Assembly: GCA_024123955.1 (NCBI GenBank)
Contig: CP099652.1
Span: 2,790,001-2,854,000, forward strand
From: Oxalobacteraceae bacterium OTU3CINTB1
GTDB lineage: Bacteria > Pseudomonadota > Gammaproteobacteria > Burkholderiales > Burkholderiaceae_D
DNA: 64,000 nucleotides
Reading direction: 5' to 3'
How positions within the stretch are numbered: the first letter of the stretch is position 1; each line of letters begins with the position of its first letter. The position numbers and the translations under genes are program-made. The notes beneath the pieces are model-generated. The model saw nothing but the letters and a program-made list of their open reading frames with translations. It did no database searches and was not told the DNA's origin. This document shows, in pieces, positions 8,901 through 17,347 of the stretch.

Positions 8901-9049
8901 ACAAGACCACCGCCTACTTCAAGATCGACAATATCGCCAACGTCGATCCGGAGCCGGCGCCGCAGGCCAACCTTAGCTACGGCATCAACCCGCAGCTGTA
9001 CGATGTCCTCGGCCGCGTGTACCGCGTCGGCGTCCGCTACAACTTCTAA
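5960..9049 (+). CDS. TonB-dependent receptor, carbohydrate-type, with Gln/Thr repeat N-terminus
   Basis: This 1029-residue outer-membrane receptor has a signal peptide, then a low-complexity region (about residues 28-50) rich in QA and QT pairs, then Ala/Pro. The plug domain follows (about residues 85-230, with SGSRIAARGF, LRGLGAIRTLTLLDGQR and SYGSDAIGGVVNFIT) and a barrel ends in VGVRYNF. The ATG follows a GGAGA site after gntK. Placement between gluconokinase and a gluconate permease suggests import of gluconate-containing or uronate-rich material. The family resembles the large carbohydrate receptors of Xanthomonas, Caulobacter and Massilia; the substrate is inferred only from neighbours. 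Confidence 0.92.
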   Translation: MTTPTRNTIMRLAVASACSWIALSAQAQVQAQAQAGAQAEAQTQTQTQTQTPAAGAEAQQGATAQDNAPVAAAAAPAAPEAAAPVENVVTVSGSRIAARGFTQPTPTTTLSADDLAKGAQPNIFNSIAELPALQGSTGRTTSTNSTSSGVQGLSSLSLRGLGAIRTLTLLDGQRVVGANVTGVTDVSQFPQLLIKRVDVVTGGASASYGSDAIGGVVNFITDKRFQGFKANVQGGMTTYHDDKNGTLQAAWGKSFMDDRLHVQVSGEYGRQKGIESPGFGEVGPNGRTWYQNPAFQVRPLSQTNDGKPQYYSVLHAQQYQYAKYGLITNGPLQGTAFGDNGQPYKFNYGSNGVPTGTGSVTGCINPLCVGGDLSGSVGAGTNLAMDLTRQVAYTRVGFDINPDHEIYMTANFGKVKSAFSPNPGAAKNANLTVQCSNPYLPASIAAACAANNITSFQYGTANANFPENINVHPTRQMERVVVGGTGKFQLMGKEWSYDAYAEHGANKTDIIVNDMTLNARYNAAIDAVRGPEGTIVCRNPVAAASGCKPLNIIGNNPIDAATWSYIAPENGPRQHTRQTQDVASVNFSGEAFESWAGPIAVATGAEYRREHYKVTGDPYGNGIFPDSQNTAQYPADPLLNTTVGNNWYAGNYHNAQGTYNVKEAYVELNVPVLKSATWGEANLNLADRHTKYSTSGHVESWKVGANWKTGIDGLRLRAVTSKDVRAPNLSELYAAQVVVNNVVAYQGNTIGIQQRTVGNTNLRPEIARNSTAGIVLTQPSWAPGFSASIDYFDIKVKGVISALTAQQEVDLCAAGNQEICGAMVLNSPVATNNYVTVQAFNLASLHVKGYDMEAAYRMNLKDLGLPGRLTFRGLVTRNISFLTDPGVVGTIPSEGAGANLAFGVSQGTTPKWKGLASQSWDTDKYSLTLTERWISKGVYSNEFIECQTNCPVSTTIHPTIFNNKMKGAFYVDLGGSYKLGDKTTAYFKIDNIANVDPEPAPQANLSYGINPQLYDVLGRVYRVGVRYNF
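6083..6112 (+). repeat. Hexanucleotide tandem repeat (CAAACC x5) in a receptor gene
   Basis: Five perfect tandem copies of CAAACC encode five Gln-Thr pairs just after the signal peptide of the receptor. Because the unit is 6 bp, gain or loss of copies changes length but keeps frame. It follows a less regular Gln-Ala stretch encoded from about 6040. Confidence 0.9.
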
Positions 9050-9070
9050 CCTTCACGCCAAGGCGCGGTT

Positions 9071-10435
9071 ATGAACATTACCAGTCCGTTGGCGGCGCTG
9101 TTCGGCGTCACGCCAGCCGTCTGGGGCATGCTGGCCGTCGGCTTGTCCGTCGGCCTGCTGACCCTTTTGATCGCCTGGGGCAAAGTGCAGCCGCTGCTGG
9201 CGTTCGTGGTGGCCGCGCTGGTGGCGGCGCTGCTGCTCGGCATGCCGCTGGAGAGCATTCCCAAATCGATCGACAAGGGCATCGGCGACCTGCTTGGATC
9301 GCTGATCGTCATTGTCTGCCTGGGCGCGGTGTTCGGCAAATTAATCGCCGACAGCGGCGCCGCCCAGCGCATCGCCAGTTATCTGATCGGCGTATTCGGT
9401 TCGGCGCGCATGCCCGTGGCGCTGACCCTGACCGGCTTCGTGGCTGGTATTCCCCTGTATTACAACGTCGGCTTCGTGCTGCTGGTGCCGCTGGTGTTCT
9501 CGCTGGTGTACCAGAGCGGGCGGCCGGCGGTGGCGCTGGCGATACCGCTGCTGGCCGGACTGTCGATCGCGCACGGCTTCCTGCCGCCGCATCCGTCGCC
9601 GACCGCGCTGGTGGCGCAGTTCCATGCCGATATGGGCCGCACGCTGTTCTACGGGATGATCGTCGCCATACCGACGCTGATCATCGCCGGTCCGATCTTC
9701 GCGATGACGCTGAAGCGCATCCACAGCGAGCCGGCGCCGATGTTCCGCGCCGGGCTGCTGGAGGAGGCGCAGCTGCCGGGCGTTTTCAACAGCTTCGCCA
9801 CCGCGCTGCTGCCGGTCTGGCTGCTGGCCGGCGCCACCGCGCTGACCATGGTGCCCACCGAGGATGCGGCGCTGAAATCGGTCATCAACTTCATGGCCAA
9901 TCCGATGATCGTGATGTTGATCGCGCTGGCCGTGGCCCTGGTGACGCTGGGACTGGCGCGCGGTAAAAGCCTGCCGGCGCTGATGTCGGGCGCGCAGGAC
10001 GCCTTGCGCGACATCGCGCCCATCCTGCTGGTGATCGCGGGGGCGGGCGCGCTGAAACAGGTGCTGGTCGATTCGGGCGTCAGCGGGGAGTTGGGCCGGC
10101 AGCTGGGCGGCCTGCCGGTGCCGTCGCTGGTGCTTGGCTGGCTGGTGGCGACCCTGATACGTATCTGCCTTGGTTCGGCCACCGTGGCGGGACTGACGGC
10201 GGCCGGCATCGTCGCGCCGCTGGTGGAAAGCTCGGGTATCGATCCGAGCCTGATGGTGCTGGCGATCGGCGCCGGCAGTTTGATGTGCAGCCACGTGAAC
10301 GATTCCGGATTCTGGATGTTCAAGGAGTACTTTGGCCTGTCGCTGAAGGACACCTTCCGCTCGTGGACTTTGATGGAGACGCTGGTTGGCGTCTTCGGGC
10401 TGATTTTCGTGTTGCTCCTATCGATCTTTATCTAA
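9071..10435 (+). CDS. gntP: GntP family gluconate:H+ symporter
   Basis: This 454-residue inner-membrane protein has about 12 hydrophobic segments and the usual GntP length. Family motifs include FVAGIPLYYNVGFVLLVPL, the HGFLPPHPSPTALV loop, and near the C-terminus RICLGSATVAGLTAAGI and the SLMCSHVNDSGFW segment. GntP proteins import gluconate or related sugar acids with protons. The gene begins 21 bp after the receptor stop and ends 11 bp before the next gene, so it is within one operon with gntK. Specificity for gluconate rests on the kinase neighbour; other aldonates are possible. Confidence 0.92.
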   Translation: MNITSPLAALFGVTPAVWGMLAVGLSVGLLTLLIAWGKVQPLLAFVVAALVAALLLGMPLESIPKSIDKGIGDLLGSLIVIVCLGAVFGKLIADSGAAQRIASYLIGVFGSARMPVALTLTGFVAGIPLYYNVGFVLLVPLVFSLVYQSGRPAVALAIPLLAGLSIAHGFLPPHPSPTALVAQFHADMGRTLFYGMIVAIPTLIIAGPIFAMTLKRIHSEPAPMFRAGLLEEAQLPGVFNSFATALLPVWLLAGATALTMVPTEDAALKSVINFMANPMIVMLIALAVALVTLGLARGKSLPALMSGAQDALRDIAPILLVIAGAGALKQVLVDSGVSGELGRQLGGLPVPSLVLGWLVATLIRICLGSATVAGLTAAGIVAPLVESSGIDPSLMVLAIGAGSLMCSHVNDSGFWMFKEYFGLSLKDTFRSWTLMETLVGVFGLIFVLLLSIFI

Positions 10436-10446
10436 GGACTAAGCAA

Positions 10447-13400
10447 ATGAAATTATCTTTAACGCGGCTGCTGATGGCGACCGTGGCGATGCTGGCCGTC
10501 CCGTTGCAAGGTGCGCAGGCCGCACCGGCCGCGCCGGCCTCGGTTTCCGTTTATCAGACCATGCCGGACGACGCGCAGGCCGTCAAGGTCCAGGCCACCG
10601 GCGACGGCCGCACCGACGACACCGCGGCGATCCAGAAAGCCATCGACAGCGCGGCGAACAAAGGCGAGGGCGGCGTGGTGTTCCTGCCGTCGGGACGCTA
10701 TCGCATCACGCGCACCATCCTGATTCCGCTGGCGGTGCGCCTGTACGGCGTCGGCGCGACGCGGCCGGTGCTGGTGCTGGGCGAGCGCACGCCCGGCTTC
10801 CAGAAAGGCGTCGCCAACATGGTGGTGTTCACCGGCGGCGACCAGTACACGGTCGGCAAGGTGCCGGTTCCGGTAGCGAGCGCGGTGCCATTCAGCGAGA
10901 AGGTGCGCGACGCGAATTCGTCGACTTTCTATTCGGCGATGAGCAATGTCGACTTTGAAATCGGCGACGGCAATCCGGCGGCGGCGGCCGTGCGACTGCG
11001 CACCGCGCAGCACTCTAACCTGAGCCACATCGACTTCCATATCGGCTCCGGGCTGGCCGGTATCTACCAGGTCGGCAACGAGGGCTTCAACCTGAAGTTC
11101 TACGGTGGACGCTACGGCATCCTGTCGGAGAAGACGTCGCCGGCCTGGCAGTTCACGCTGATGGATTCGACCTTCGAGGGCCAGCGCGACGCCGCCATCC
11201 GCGAGCACGAAGCCGGCCTGACGATGATCAACGTCTCCATCCGCAATACCAAGGTGGGCATCGAGATCGACCGGGGTTACGGCGATTGGTTGTGGGGTAA
11301 GGATGTGCGCTTCGAGAACGTGTCGAAGGCGGCGATCATCATCTCGAACGAGGACAACGTCTACACCCAGGTCGGTTTCGACAACGCGGTCGCGCGTAAT
11401 ACGCCGGTATTCGCGCAGTTCCGCGACAGCGGCAAGAAGATCGCCGCGCCGGGGGCGATCTACCGCGTGGGTGAATTCAATTACGGCCTGATGCTGCGAG
11501 GCGTCGGCAGCACCGGCAAGTTCGGGACCAATTCCAAAATTGCGCCATTGAGCGCCATGCCGGCCGCGCCCAAGCGTGTGCTGCGCGCGCTGCCGCCAAC
11601 CACGCAGTGGGCCAATGCCCGCGCCTTGGGCGCGAAAGGCGACGGCCAGACCGACGATACGGCGGCGATCCAGAAAGCCATCGACAACAACCGCGTGGTG
11701 TACCTGCCGCTGGGCTTCTACATCGTCAACGATACCATTCGCATGAAGCCCGACACCGTGATCGTCGCGCTGCATCCGGGCTTGACGCAGCTGGTGCTGC
11801 CGAATGGCTCGCCGCTGTACGCCGGTGTTGACGGACCCAAGGCGCTGCTGGAGAGCGCCAAGGGCGGCGACGCCATTGTCTCCGGCTTTGGCCTGGCGAC
11901 CGGCGAAGTCAATCCGCGCGCGGTCGGCCTGCTGTGGAAGGCCGGCGAGCACTCGCTGGTCGACGACATCCGCATCCAGGGCGGTCACGGCACGCGGCTT
12001 TACGACGGCGTGCGCCGCGATCCGTATCAAAAACGCGCCGACTTCGATCCGACCGCGCATTGGGATCGGCAGTATCCGAGCATCTGGGTAACCGATGGCG
12101 GCGGCGGTACCTTTGTCGCGGTCTGGTCGCCGAGCACCTTCGCGCAGGCTGGGTTCTATGTCTCGGACACCAAGACGCCGGGCCGCGTCTACGAGCTCTC
12201 CGCCGAGCACCATGTGCGCGCCGAGATCGTGCTCGATAACGTGGAAAATTGGGAGTTCCTGGCGCCGCAAACGGAGCAGGAGGTCCGCGACGGCATGGAC
12301 GCGGTATCGCTGGAAGTCCGCAATTCGCGCAATATCCTGTTCGCGAACTATCACGCCTATCGCGTCACGCGCTCGATCAAGCCGGCGCCGGCCGCCGTGA
12401 AGATGACCAATTCCAGCGATATCCGCTTCCGCAATGTGCACGTCAACGGCGAGAGCGGCTATGCGACCTGCGACGACAACGGTTGCGACACCTATCTGCG
12501 CGCCAGCAAATTCCCGTTCGAGAACGCGCTGCTGGATGTGACGCACAAGCTGGAGGTGCGCGAACGCGAGTTCGCGATGCTGGATATCGTCGCCAATCCG
12601 GTGACGCCGCCGGCCAACCCGATTAAAGTGGAAAAGCTCGAGGAAGGCTTCTATTCGATCGCCGGCGGCGTGGTCGACGCCAAGGGCAAGCTGTATTTCG
12701 TGGACCGCCGCTTCCAGCGAATCTATAGCTGGTCGAAGGACAAGGGGCTGGTGGTGGTGCGCGACGCGCCGCTCGACCCGATCAATCTGGCCATCGACAA
12801 CAGCGGCGCGCTGATGGTGCTGTCGTCGCACGGCTTCGAGGGCACCGTGTATTCCTTCCATCCGGATCGCCCGGCTGGCGAGGTAACGGTGATCAAGCCG
12901 ACCCCGTTGAAGGCCCGTCCGGACGCCAAGACCGTGGTGCCGGTCAACTTCTGGCAGAACGGCGAGTTCCGCGACCAGCTCAATCCCGAGACCTATGAGT
13001 TCACCACGCTGGCCGAGATGTTCGCGCGCGACGTCGCGCTGCCGAAAAAGCGCGAGTATGTGTCGCCGGACGGCACGCTGGTGCTGCCGGCCTACCGCAT
13101 GTTCCAGCAGGGGCAGCCGAATCATCTGGGCTGGCGCTTCTCGGACTCGCTCGATACCCATGGACTGGTGTCGGCCGGGCGTAACGGCCGCGTGGTGTTC
13201 ACCAACGGCTCGGAGAACCGCACCTTCAGTGGCGTGATCGGCACCGGCGGCGGCATCACCGATCTCAAATTGGCGGCCAATCGCGGCGGCGAGAGCGCGG
13301 CCGTGGATGCGGCGGGCAATGTGTATGTGGCCAACGGCCAGATCTTCGTCTATGCGCCCGATGGCAAGGAGATCGGCCGCATCGATGTGCCGGAACGCCC

Positions 13401-13494
13401 GCTGCAACTGATCTTCGGCGGCGAGGGCGGACGCACGCTGTTCATACTGACCCACCGCGCGCTGTACGCGACCGGAGGCTTGAATGCTCTCTAA
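10447..13494 (+). CDS. Exported protein with two pectin-lyase-like beta-helices and an SMP-30-like propeller
   Basis: The 1015-residue product has a signal peptide (cleavage near GAQA-APAA, residue 25). Two Pectate_lyase_3/GH55-like beta-helix domains follow: the first starts near residue 48 (GDGRTDDTAAIQKAID) and the second near residue 390 (GDGQTDDTAAIQKAID). The C-terminal third (about residues 725-1015) looks like an SMP-30/gluconolactonase beta-propeller, with repeats such as GGVVDAKGKLYFVDRRFQ and AAVDAAGNVYVANGQ. GH55 enzymes are exo-beta-1,3-glucanases with this paired-helix layout. Location between a gluconate permease and an esterase suggests a periplasmic or secreted role in releasing or opening aldonolactones. 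The activity is not proven by sequence. Confidence 0.8.
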   Translation: MKLSLTRLLMATVAMLAVPLQGAQAAPAAPASVSVYQTMPDDAQAVKVQATGDGRTDDTAAIQKAIDSAANKGEGGVVFLPSGRYRITRTILIPLAVRLYGVGATRPVLVLGERTPGFQKGVANMVVFTGGDQYTVGKVPVPVASAVPFSEKVRDANSSTFYSAMSNVDFEIGDGNPAAAAVRLRTAQHSNLSHIDFHIGSGLAGIYQVGNEGFNLKFYGGRYGILSEKTSPAWQFTLMDSTFEGQRDAAIREHEAGLTMINVSIRNTKVGIEIDRGYGDWLWGKDVRFENVSKAAIIISNEDNVYTQVGFDNAVARNTPVFAQFRDSGKKIAAPGAIYRVGEFNYGLMLRGVGSTGKFGTNSKIAPLSAMPAAPKRVLRALPPTTQWANARALGAKGDGQTDDTAAIQKAIDNNRVVYLPLGFYIVNDTIRMKPDTVIVALHPGLTQLVLPNGSPLYAGVDGPKALLESAKGGDAIVSGFGLATGEVNPRAVGLLWKAGEHSLVDDIRIQGGHGTRLYDGVRRDPYQKRADFDPTAHWDRQYPSIWVTDGGGGTFVAVWSPSTFAQAGFYVSDTKTPGRVYELSAEHHVRAEIVLDNVENWEFLAPQTEQEVRDGMDAVSLEVRNSRNILFANYHAYRVTRSIKPAPAAVKMTNSSDIRFRNVHVNGESGYATCDDNGCDTYLRASKFPFENALLDVTHKLEVREREFAMLDIVANPVTPPANPIKVEKLEEGFYSIAGGVVDAKGKLYFVDRRFQRIYSWSKDKGLVVVRDAPLDPINLAIDNSGALMVLSSHGFEGTVYSFHPDRPAGEVTVIKPTPLKARPDAKTVVPVNFWQNGEFRDQLNPETYEFTTLAEMFARDVALPKKREYVSPDGTLVLPAYRMFQQGQPNHLGWRFSDSLDTHGLVSAGRNGRVVFTNGSENRTFSGVIGTGGGITDLKLAANRGGESAAVDAAGNVYVANGQIFVYAPDGKEIGRIDVPERPLQLIFGGEGGRTLFILTHRALYATGGLNAL

Positions 13495-14413
13495 GAAATC
13501 GTTATGGGCCTTGGTGCCCGCGTTTTTACTGGCCTGCGCGCAGGCGGCCGCCCAGCAGCCGGCCGCGCAGTCGACCACACAGCCGACCCACATTCTGTGG
13601 CCGGACGGCGCGCCGGGATCGGAAAAGCGCCACGGCGAGCCGGAGACGGTGCAGAACACCTACGTCAGCAACATCCACGATCCATCGCTGACGGTGGTCA
13701 AGGCCGACCCGCGTCACGCCAACGGCGCGGCGGTCATCATCGCGCCAGGCGGCGGGCATCGCATGCTGGTATGGATGAACGAGGGCATGGTGGCGGCGAA
13801 GTCGCTGAACCGCGTGGGCGTGACCGCCTTCGTTCTGAAGTACCGGCTGGCGCGCGACCAGGGCTCGAACTATAGCATCGAGAACGACGGCGCCGCCGAT
13901 CTGCGGCGCGCGGTGCGCTGGGTGAGGGCGCACGCGGCGGAATTCGGCGTCGATCCGAACCGGCTTGGCGTGATGGGATTCTCGGCCGGCGGCGAGCTGG
14001 TGTCGCTGGTGGCCGACAATCCGGCGCCGTCACAATCGTCCGGCGCGAAAAAGGACGCGGTCGACCAGCAAAGCGGGCGGCCCGACTTCCAGGTGCTCGT
14101 GTATCCGGGACCACTGGGCGTGCCGGCGAAGGCGGTGCAAAACGCGCCGCCGGCCTTCATCGTCGCGGGATCGGCGGACAAGTGCTGCGGGCCGCCGGCG
14201 GTGGCGCTGTATCAGCAGCTGGTGGCGGCCGGCGTGTCGGCGGAACTGCATATGTATGCGGACACCGACCATGCGTTCAACATGGGACAGCGTTCGGAGC
14301 GGCTGTCCGACGTGCATTGGCCTGATCGCCTGGCCGACTGGCTGGCCGACAGCGGCTGGCTGGTGCCGCACGGTGGCAAGGCGCCGCAAGGGGTGCCATC
14401 GCCGGCGCAATAA
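13484..14413 (+). CDS. Exported alpha/beta hydrolase (carbohydrate esterase-like)
   Basis: The 309-residue protein has a signal peptide (residues 1-23, ending AAAQQ). It has the esterase/lipase fold of the BD-FAE and acetylxylan esterase type: oxyanion-hole region VIIAPGGGHRML, the nucleophile motif MGFSAGGE with Ser167, and a late ADTDHAFNMG with the catalytic histidine. Such enzymes remove acyl groups from sugars or polysaccharides. Its start overlaps the end of the preceding gene by 11 bp, so the two are translationally coupled. It is the last gene of the gluconate-type operon. Confidence 0.87.
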   Translation: MLSKKSLWALVPAFLLACAQAAAQQPAAQSTTQPTHILWPDGAPGSEKRHGEPETVQNTYVSNIHDPSLTVVKADPRHANGAAVIIAPGGGHRMLVWMNEGMVAAKSLNRVGVTAFVLKYRLARDQGSNYSIENDGAADLRRAVRWVRAHAAEFGVDPNRLGVMGFSAGGELVSLVADNPAPSQSSGAKKDAVDQQSGRPDFQVLVYPGPLGVPAKAVQNAPPAFIVAGSADKCCGPPAVALYQQLVAAGVSAELHMYADTDHAFNMGQRSERLSDVHWPDRLADWLADSGWLVPHGGKAPQGVPSPAQ

Positions 14414-14438
14414 CGATTCAGTGACGCTGGGCTGATGC

Positions 14439-14621
14439 TCAGGCGGAGAGTCGCCTGCGCACTTCGTAGACGTTCCGCCCAACTTCGCGCACGACTTCCA
14501 GCAGCTTGGCCGGCGGGACATCGAATTCGTCGGCCCAGTAGCGCACAGCCTGTGTGAGCTTGGGATTGATGGTGGTCTGGAAGCGGAAATCCGCAGGGAC
14601 GGAGGGTTGTTGTGGCTGCAT
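14439..14621 (-). CDS. DUF3606-like small protein (copy 1)
   Basis: The 60-residue product has the core INPKLTQAVRYWADEFDVP, PAKLLEVVREVGRNVYEVRRRL, which resembles DUF3606 domains (short helical proteins of unknown function). It is clearly paralogous to the gene at 19195-19377: about 39 of the last 45 residues match. Both are on the minus strand and bracket the iron-uptake operon. The gene is convergent with the esterase gene. Confidence 0.78.
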   Translation of the reverse strand: MQPQQPSVPADFRFQTTINPKLTQAVRYWADEFDVPPAKLLEVVREVGRNVYEVRRRLSA

Positions 14622-14737
14622 GATGTTAAATAAATGGTATCGGGTGTCACAATGGTGGCAGCGATGCGCCGCTTCTACAGTGCATTACCGCACTTATGTC
14701 GGTAAATCGCGCGCTTGACCAAACAGAAAGATTTCCT

Positions 14738-14756
14738 GATAATGGTAATCATTCTT
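14738..14756. promoter_or_regulatory. Fur box
   Basis: GATAATGGTAATCATTCTT matches the classic 19-bp Fur consensus (GATAATGATAATCATTATC) at 16 of 19 positions. It lies about 135 bp upstream of the siderophore receptor gene and is the only AT-rich block in this spacer. Fur with iron is expected to repress the downstream receptor operon. Confidence 0.82.
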
Positions 14757-14889
14757 ATTTGCAAGCCACGCGCGTCAAGGCGCCAGCCAGCACACCATCT
14801 GCCCACCGATCGCCGGCGATTTCCTCGGATGTCTTCTTAGACCATGTTGGTCGGTACGGGCGGTTCCATGTACCGGAGAGCCAAGCGCT

Positions 14890-17040
14890 GTGAAATCCCT
14901 GAATCCCACGTTGTATCCCCGCGCGCGCCTGCCTGGCGCGATCATCGCCATCGTCGCGGTCTTGTCGGCGCCACAGGTCTCGGCCCAAGTGGCGGCGCAG
15001 GCGGCCGACGATGCCGCCGTGCCGGCGGTGCTGGTGTCGGCCTCGCGCTCGAACATCGCCGCCAACCAGGCGCCGCAAACGGTGGTCATCATCAAGCAGG
15101 AAGAGATCGAGCGCCAGATGGCGATTTCCGGTAATTCGTCCGACGTGTTGAGCAGCGTGCTGCCGTCCTATACGCCCAGCCGCGGCAAGATGAACGGCTC
15201 CGGCGAGACGCTGCGCGGCCGCACGCCGCTGCTGCTGGTAGACGGCGTGCCGCAATCGAATCCGATGCGGCCGACCGGACGTGAGGCGCACACGATCGAC
15301 TATTCGATGGTCGAGCGGATCGAAGTGGTGCAGGGCGCGAATGCGATCAATGGCCTTGGCGCGACCGGCGGCACCATTAACATCATCACCAAGCGCCCGG
15401 AGAAGGGTGCGTTCAACCAGTCGATCGACGTGCAGTCCACGCTGCCGACCAGCGATGTCGGTTCGGAGACGGCCAGCTACAAGACCGCTTATCGCCTGGA
15501 TGGCCGCAACGACAAGTTCGAATACCTGTTCGCGCTGTCCTATGAGGATCAGGGCCTGTACCTGGACGGCAAGGGCCGTTCGATCGGCACCGACAACACC
15601 CAGGGCGATTTGATGGACTCGCGCACCTACGATGTGCTGGCGAAGCTGGGCTACTGGATCGACGACGACCAGCGCCTGCAGGCTTCCGTCAACCGCTACA
15701 AGATCAAATCCAAGGCCGGCTACCTGGCCGTGGCGGGTGACCGCGCGCGCGGCATTCCCACCACTTCGATCGAGGGCACCCCGCCCGGCATCGCGCCGTG
15801 GAACGATGTGTGGACTTCGAGCCTGAGCTACCGCCACGCCAATCTGGCGGGGATGGAGCTGTCTGCGATGGTGTTCAACCAGGAGTTCGAGGGCCTGTTC
15901 GGTGCGGACATCTCGGCCACCTTCCAGGACCCGCTGATCGCGCCAAGCGGCACGCTGTACGATCAATCGCGCTCGGTCGCCTCCAAGTACGGCAGCAAAG
16001 TGGGGTTGAGCCGCGACGATCTGCTTAACGGCCGCCTGAAGCTGACCGTCGGTTTCGACACGCTGTTCGACAAGGGCAAGCAGGATCTGTATCTGACCAA
16101 CCGCACCTACGTGCCGCAATCGGAATACCGCAACCTGTCCTTGTTCCTGCAGGGGGAATACAAGCTGCTCGATACGCTGACGATGCACGCCGGCGTACGC
16201 AAGGAGAAGGCCGATCTGGAGATCGACACCTACCGCACGCTGGCGCAGTACCGCCGCGTGCTGGTCCAGGGCGGCACCATCGATTTCAACGAGACGCTGA
16301 TGAACGCGGGGCTGGTGTGGAATCCGGTCAAGGACGTGTCGCTGTTCACCAGCTACTCGGAGGGCTTCGGCATGCCGGATATCGGCCGCGTGCTCCGCTC
16401 CATCAACACAGCCGGCCAAAGCGTGGCCAACATGCGCGACCTGCAGCCGATCCTGACCAAGAGCGTGGAAGTGGGCGGGCGCTATCATAGCGGCGCCTGG
16501 GATCTGGATGCGAGCCTGTTCCGCTCCGATTCGGATTTCGGCACGCGCGTGGTGCCGATCAACGGCGCCTTCATGATGGCGCGCGAGAAGACGCGCATCG
16601 AGGGCGTGGACCTGAGCCTGGGCCATCGTTTCACCAAGGCGCAACGCGCCAAGCTGTCCTACGCCTATACCAAGGGCCGTTACGACAGTGACGAAAACGG
16701 TACGCTCGACGCCAAACTGGATGGCTTGAACGTGGCGCCAAATCGCCTGATCGCCACCTGGAGCGCGGACTGGAACGGCAAGTTCTCGACCTTCGTGCAG
16801 GGGCAGCACGCTTTCAGCCAATCGTTCGACGATCCGGCCAAGGATTTCGGCGGGTACACGCTGGTCGACGCGAGCGCCAACTACAAGCTCGGAAAAAACG
16901 GCGAACTGCGCCTGTCGATGGCCAACCTGTTCGACCGCAGCTACATCACGTACTACTCGCAAAGCGCGCTGGTGGAGCCTAAGCGCTACTTCGCGGGTCG
17001 CGGCCGCACCGTGAGCCTCGGCTACGCGCTGCGGTTCTGA
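14890..17040 (+). CDS. TonB-dependent siderophore receptor
   Basis: The 716-residue protein starts with a GTG, followed by a signal peptide ending near VSAQVAAQ. The plug domain contains VLVSASRSNIAANQAPQTVV, LRGRTPLLLVDGVPQ and GANAINGLGATGGTINIITKRP; the barrel ends in VSLGYALRF. Length and motifs fit ferric-siderophore receptors (FepA, IutA or FhuE-like). A Fur box lies upstream, and the next three genes are the DUF3649, PepSY and DUF3325 partners found with such receptors. The siderophore is not identifiable by eye. Confidence 0.92.
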   Translation: MKSLNPTLYPRARLPGAIIAIVAVLSAPQVSAQVAAQAADDAAVPAVLVSASRSNIAANQAPQTVVIIKQEEIERQMAISGNSSDVLSSVLPSYTPSRGKMNGSGETLRGRTPLLLVDGVPQSNPMRPTGREAHTIDYSMVERIEVVQGANAINGLGATGGTINIITKRPEKGAFNQSIDVQSTLPTSDVGSETASYKTAYRLDGRNDKFEYLFALSYEDQGLYLDGKGRSIGTDNTQGDLMDSRTYDVLAKLGYWIDDDQRLQASVNRYKIKSKAGYLAVAGDRARGIPTTSIEGTPPGIAPWNDVWTSSLSYRHANLAGMELSAMVFNQEFEGLFGADISATFQDPLIAPSGTLYDQSRSVASKYGSKVGLSRDDLLNGRLKLTVGFDTLFDKGKQDLYLTNRTYVPQSEYRNLSLFLQGEYKLLDTLTMHAGVRKEKADLEIDTYRTLAQYRRVLVQGGTIDFNETLMNAGLVWNPVKDVSLFTSYSEGFGMPDIGRVLRSINTAGQSVANMRDLQPILTKSVEVGGRYHSGAWDLDASLFRSDSDFGTRVVPINGAFMMAREKTRIEGVDLSLGHRFTKAQRAKLSYAYTKGRYDSDENGTLDAKLDGLNVAPNRLIATWSADWNGKFSTFVQGQHAFSQSFDDPAKDFGGYTLVDASANYKLGKNGELRLSMANLFDRSYITYYSQSALVEPKRYFAGRGRTVSLGYALRF

Positions 17041-17041
17041 T

Positions 17042-17338
17042 ATGTCCGATCAGCGCCATGGCCGCCTGCCGCGCGCCGCCGTCACAGCACTGCGCGTGCT
17101 GGGCGCGGTCGGCGGCGGCTATGCGCTGACGGCGTTGAGCGTGGCCGTCGGCGCGGTGGCGCTGTCCCGCGCAGGCATGCCGCGCTCCGAGGCGGTGGCG
17201 GTGGCGGCGATGCTGGGCTTTGTGCTGTATCTGGGGCTGCTGCTGTGGGGCTTCAGCGTGCGCAACGTCGGCCGCCTCTGGCTCGCCTTTGCCGTCGGCG
17301 CGGCCGCCGTGTGGGCGTTATGGCGCTTGCTGGACTAA
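17042..17338 (+). CDS. DUF3649-type iron-uptake membrane protein
   Basis: The 98-residue protein has three hydrophobic helices (roughly 16-40, 50-70 and 78-95). This size, with its position between a siderophore receptor and a PepSY protein, matches DUF3649 proteins annotated as iron-uptake factors. It starts one base after the receptor stop, so it is co-translated. Its molecular role is unknown; it likely assists ferric-siderophore handling in the inner membrane. Confidence 0.75.
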   Translation: MSDQRHGRLPRAAVTALRVLGAVGGGYALTALSVAVGAVALSRAGMPRSEAVAVAAMLGFVLYLGLLLWGFSVRNVGRLWLAFAVGAAAVWALWRLLD

Positions 17339-17347
17339 GGGTGCGGG

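Noticed and set aside
10459..13659. Open frame of about 1066 codons on the minus strand opposite the beta-helix gene
   Set aside because: The composition is His/Arg/Ala-rich with no signal peptide or motif; the plus-strand gene has clear domains, so this is a shadow.
14755..16962. Long minus-strand frame opposite the siderophore receptor
   Set aside because: It is antisense to a recognised gene, would run across the Fur box, and shows no recognisable protein features.
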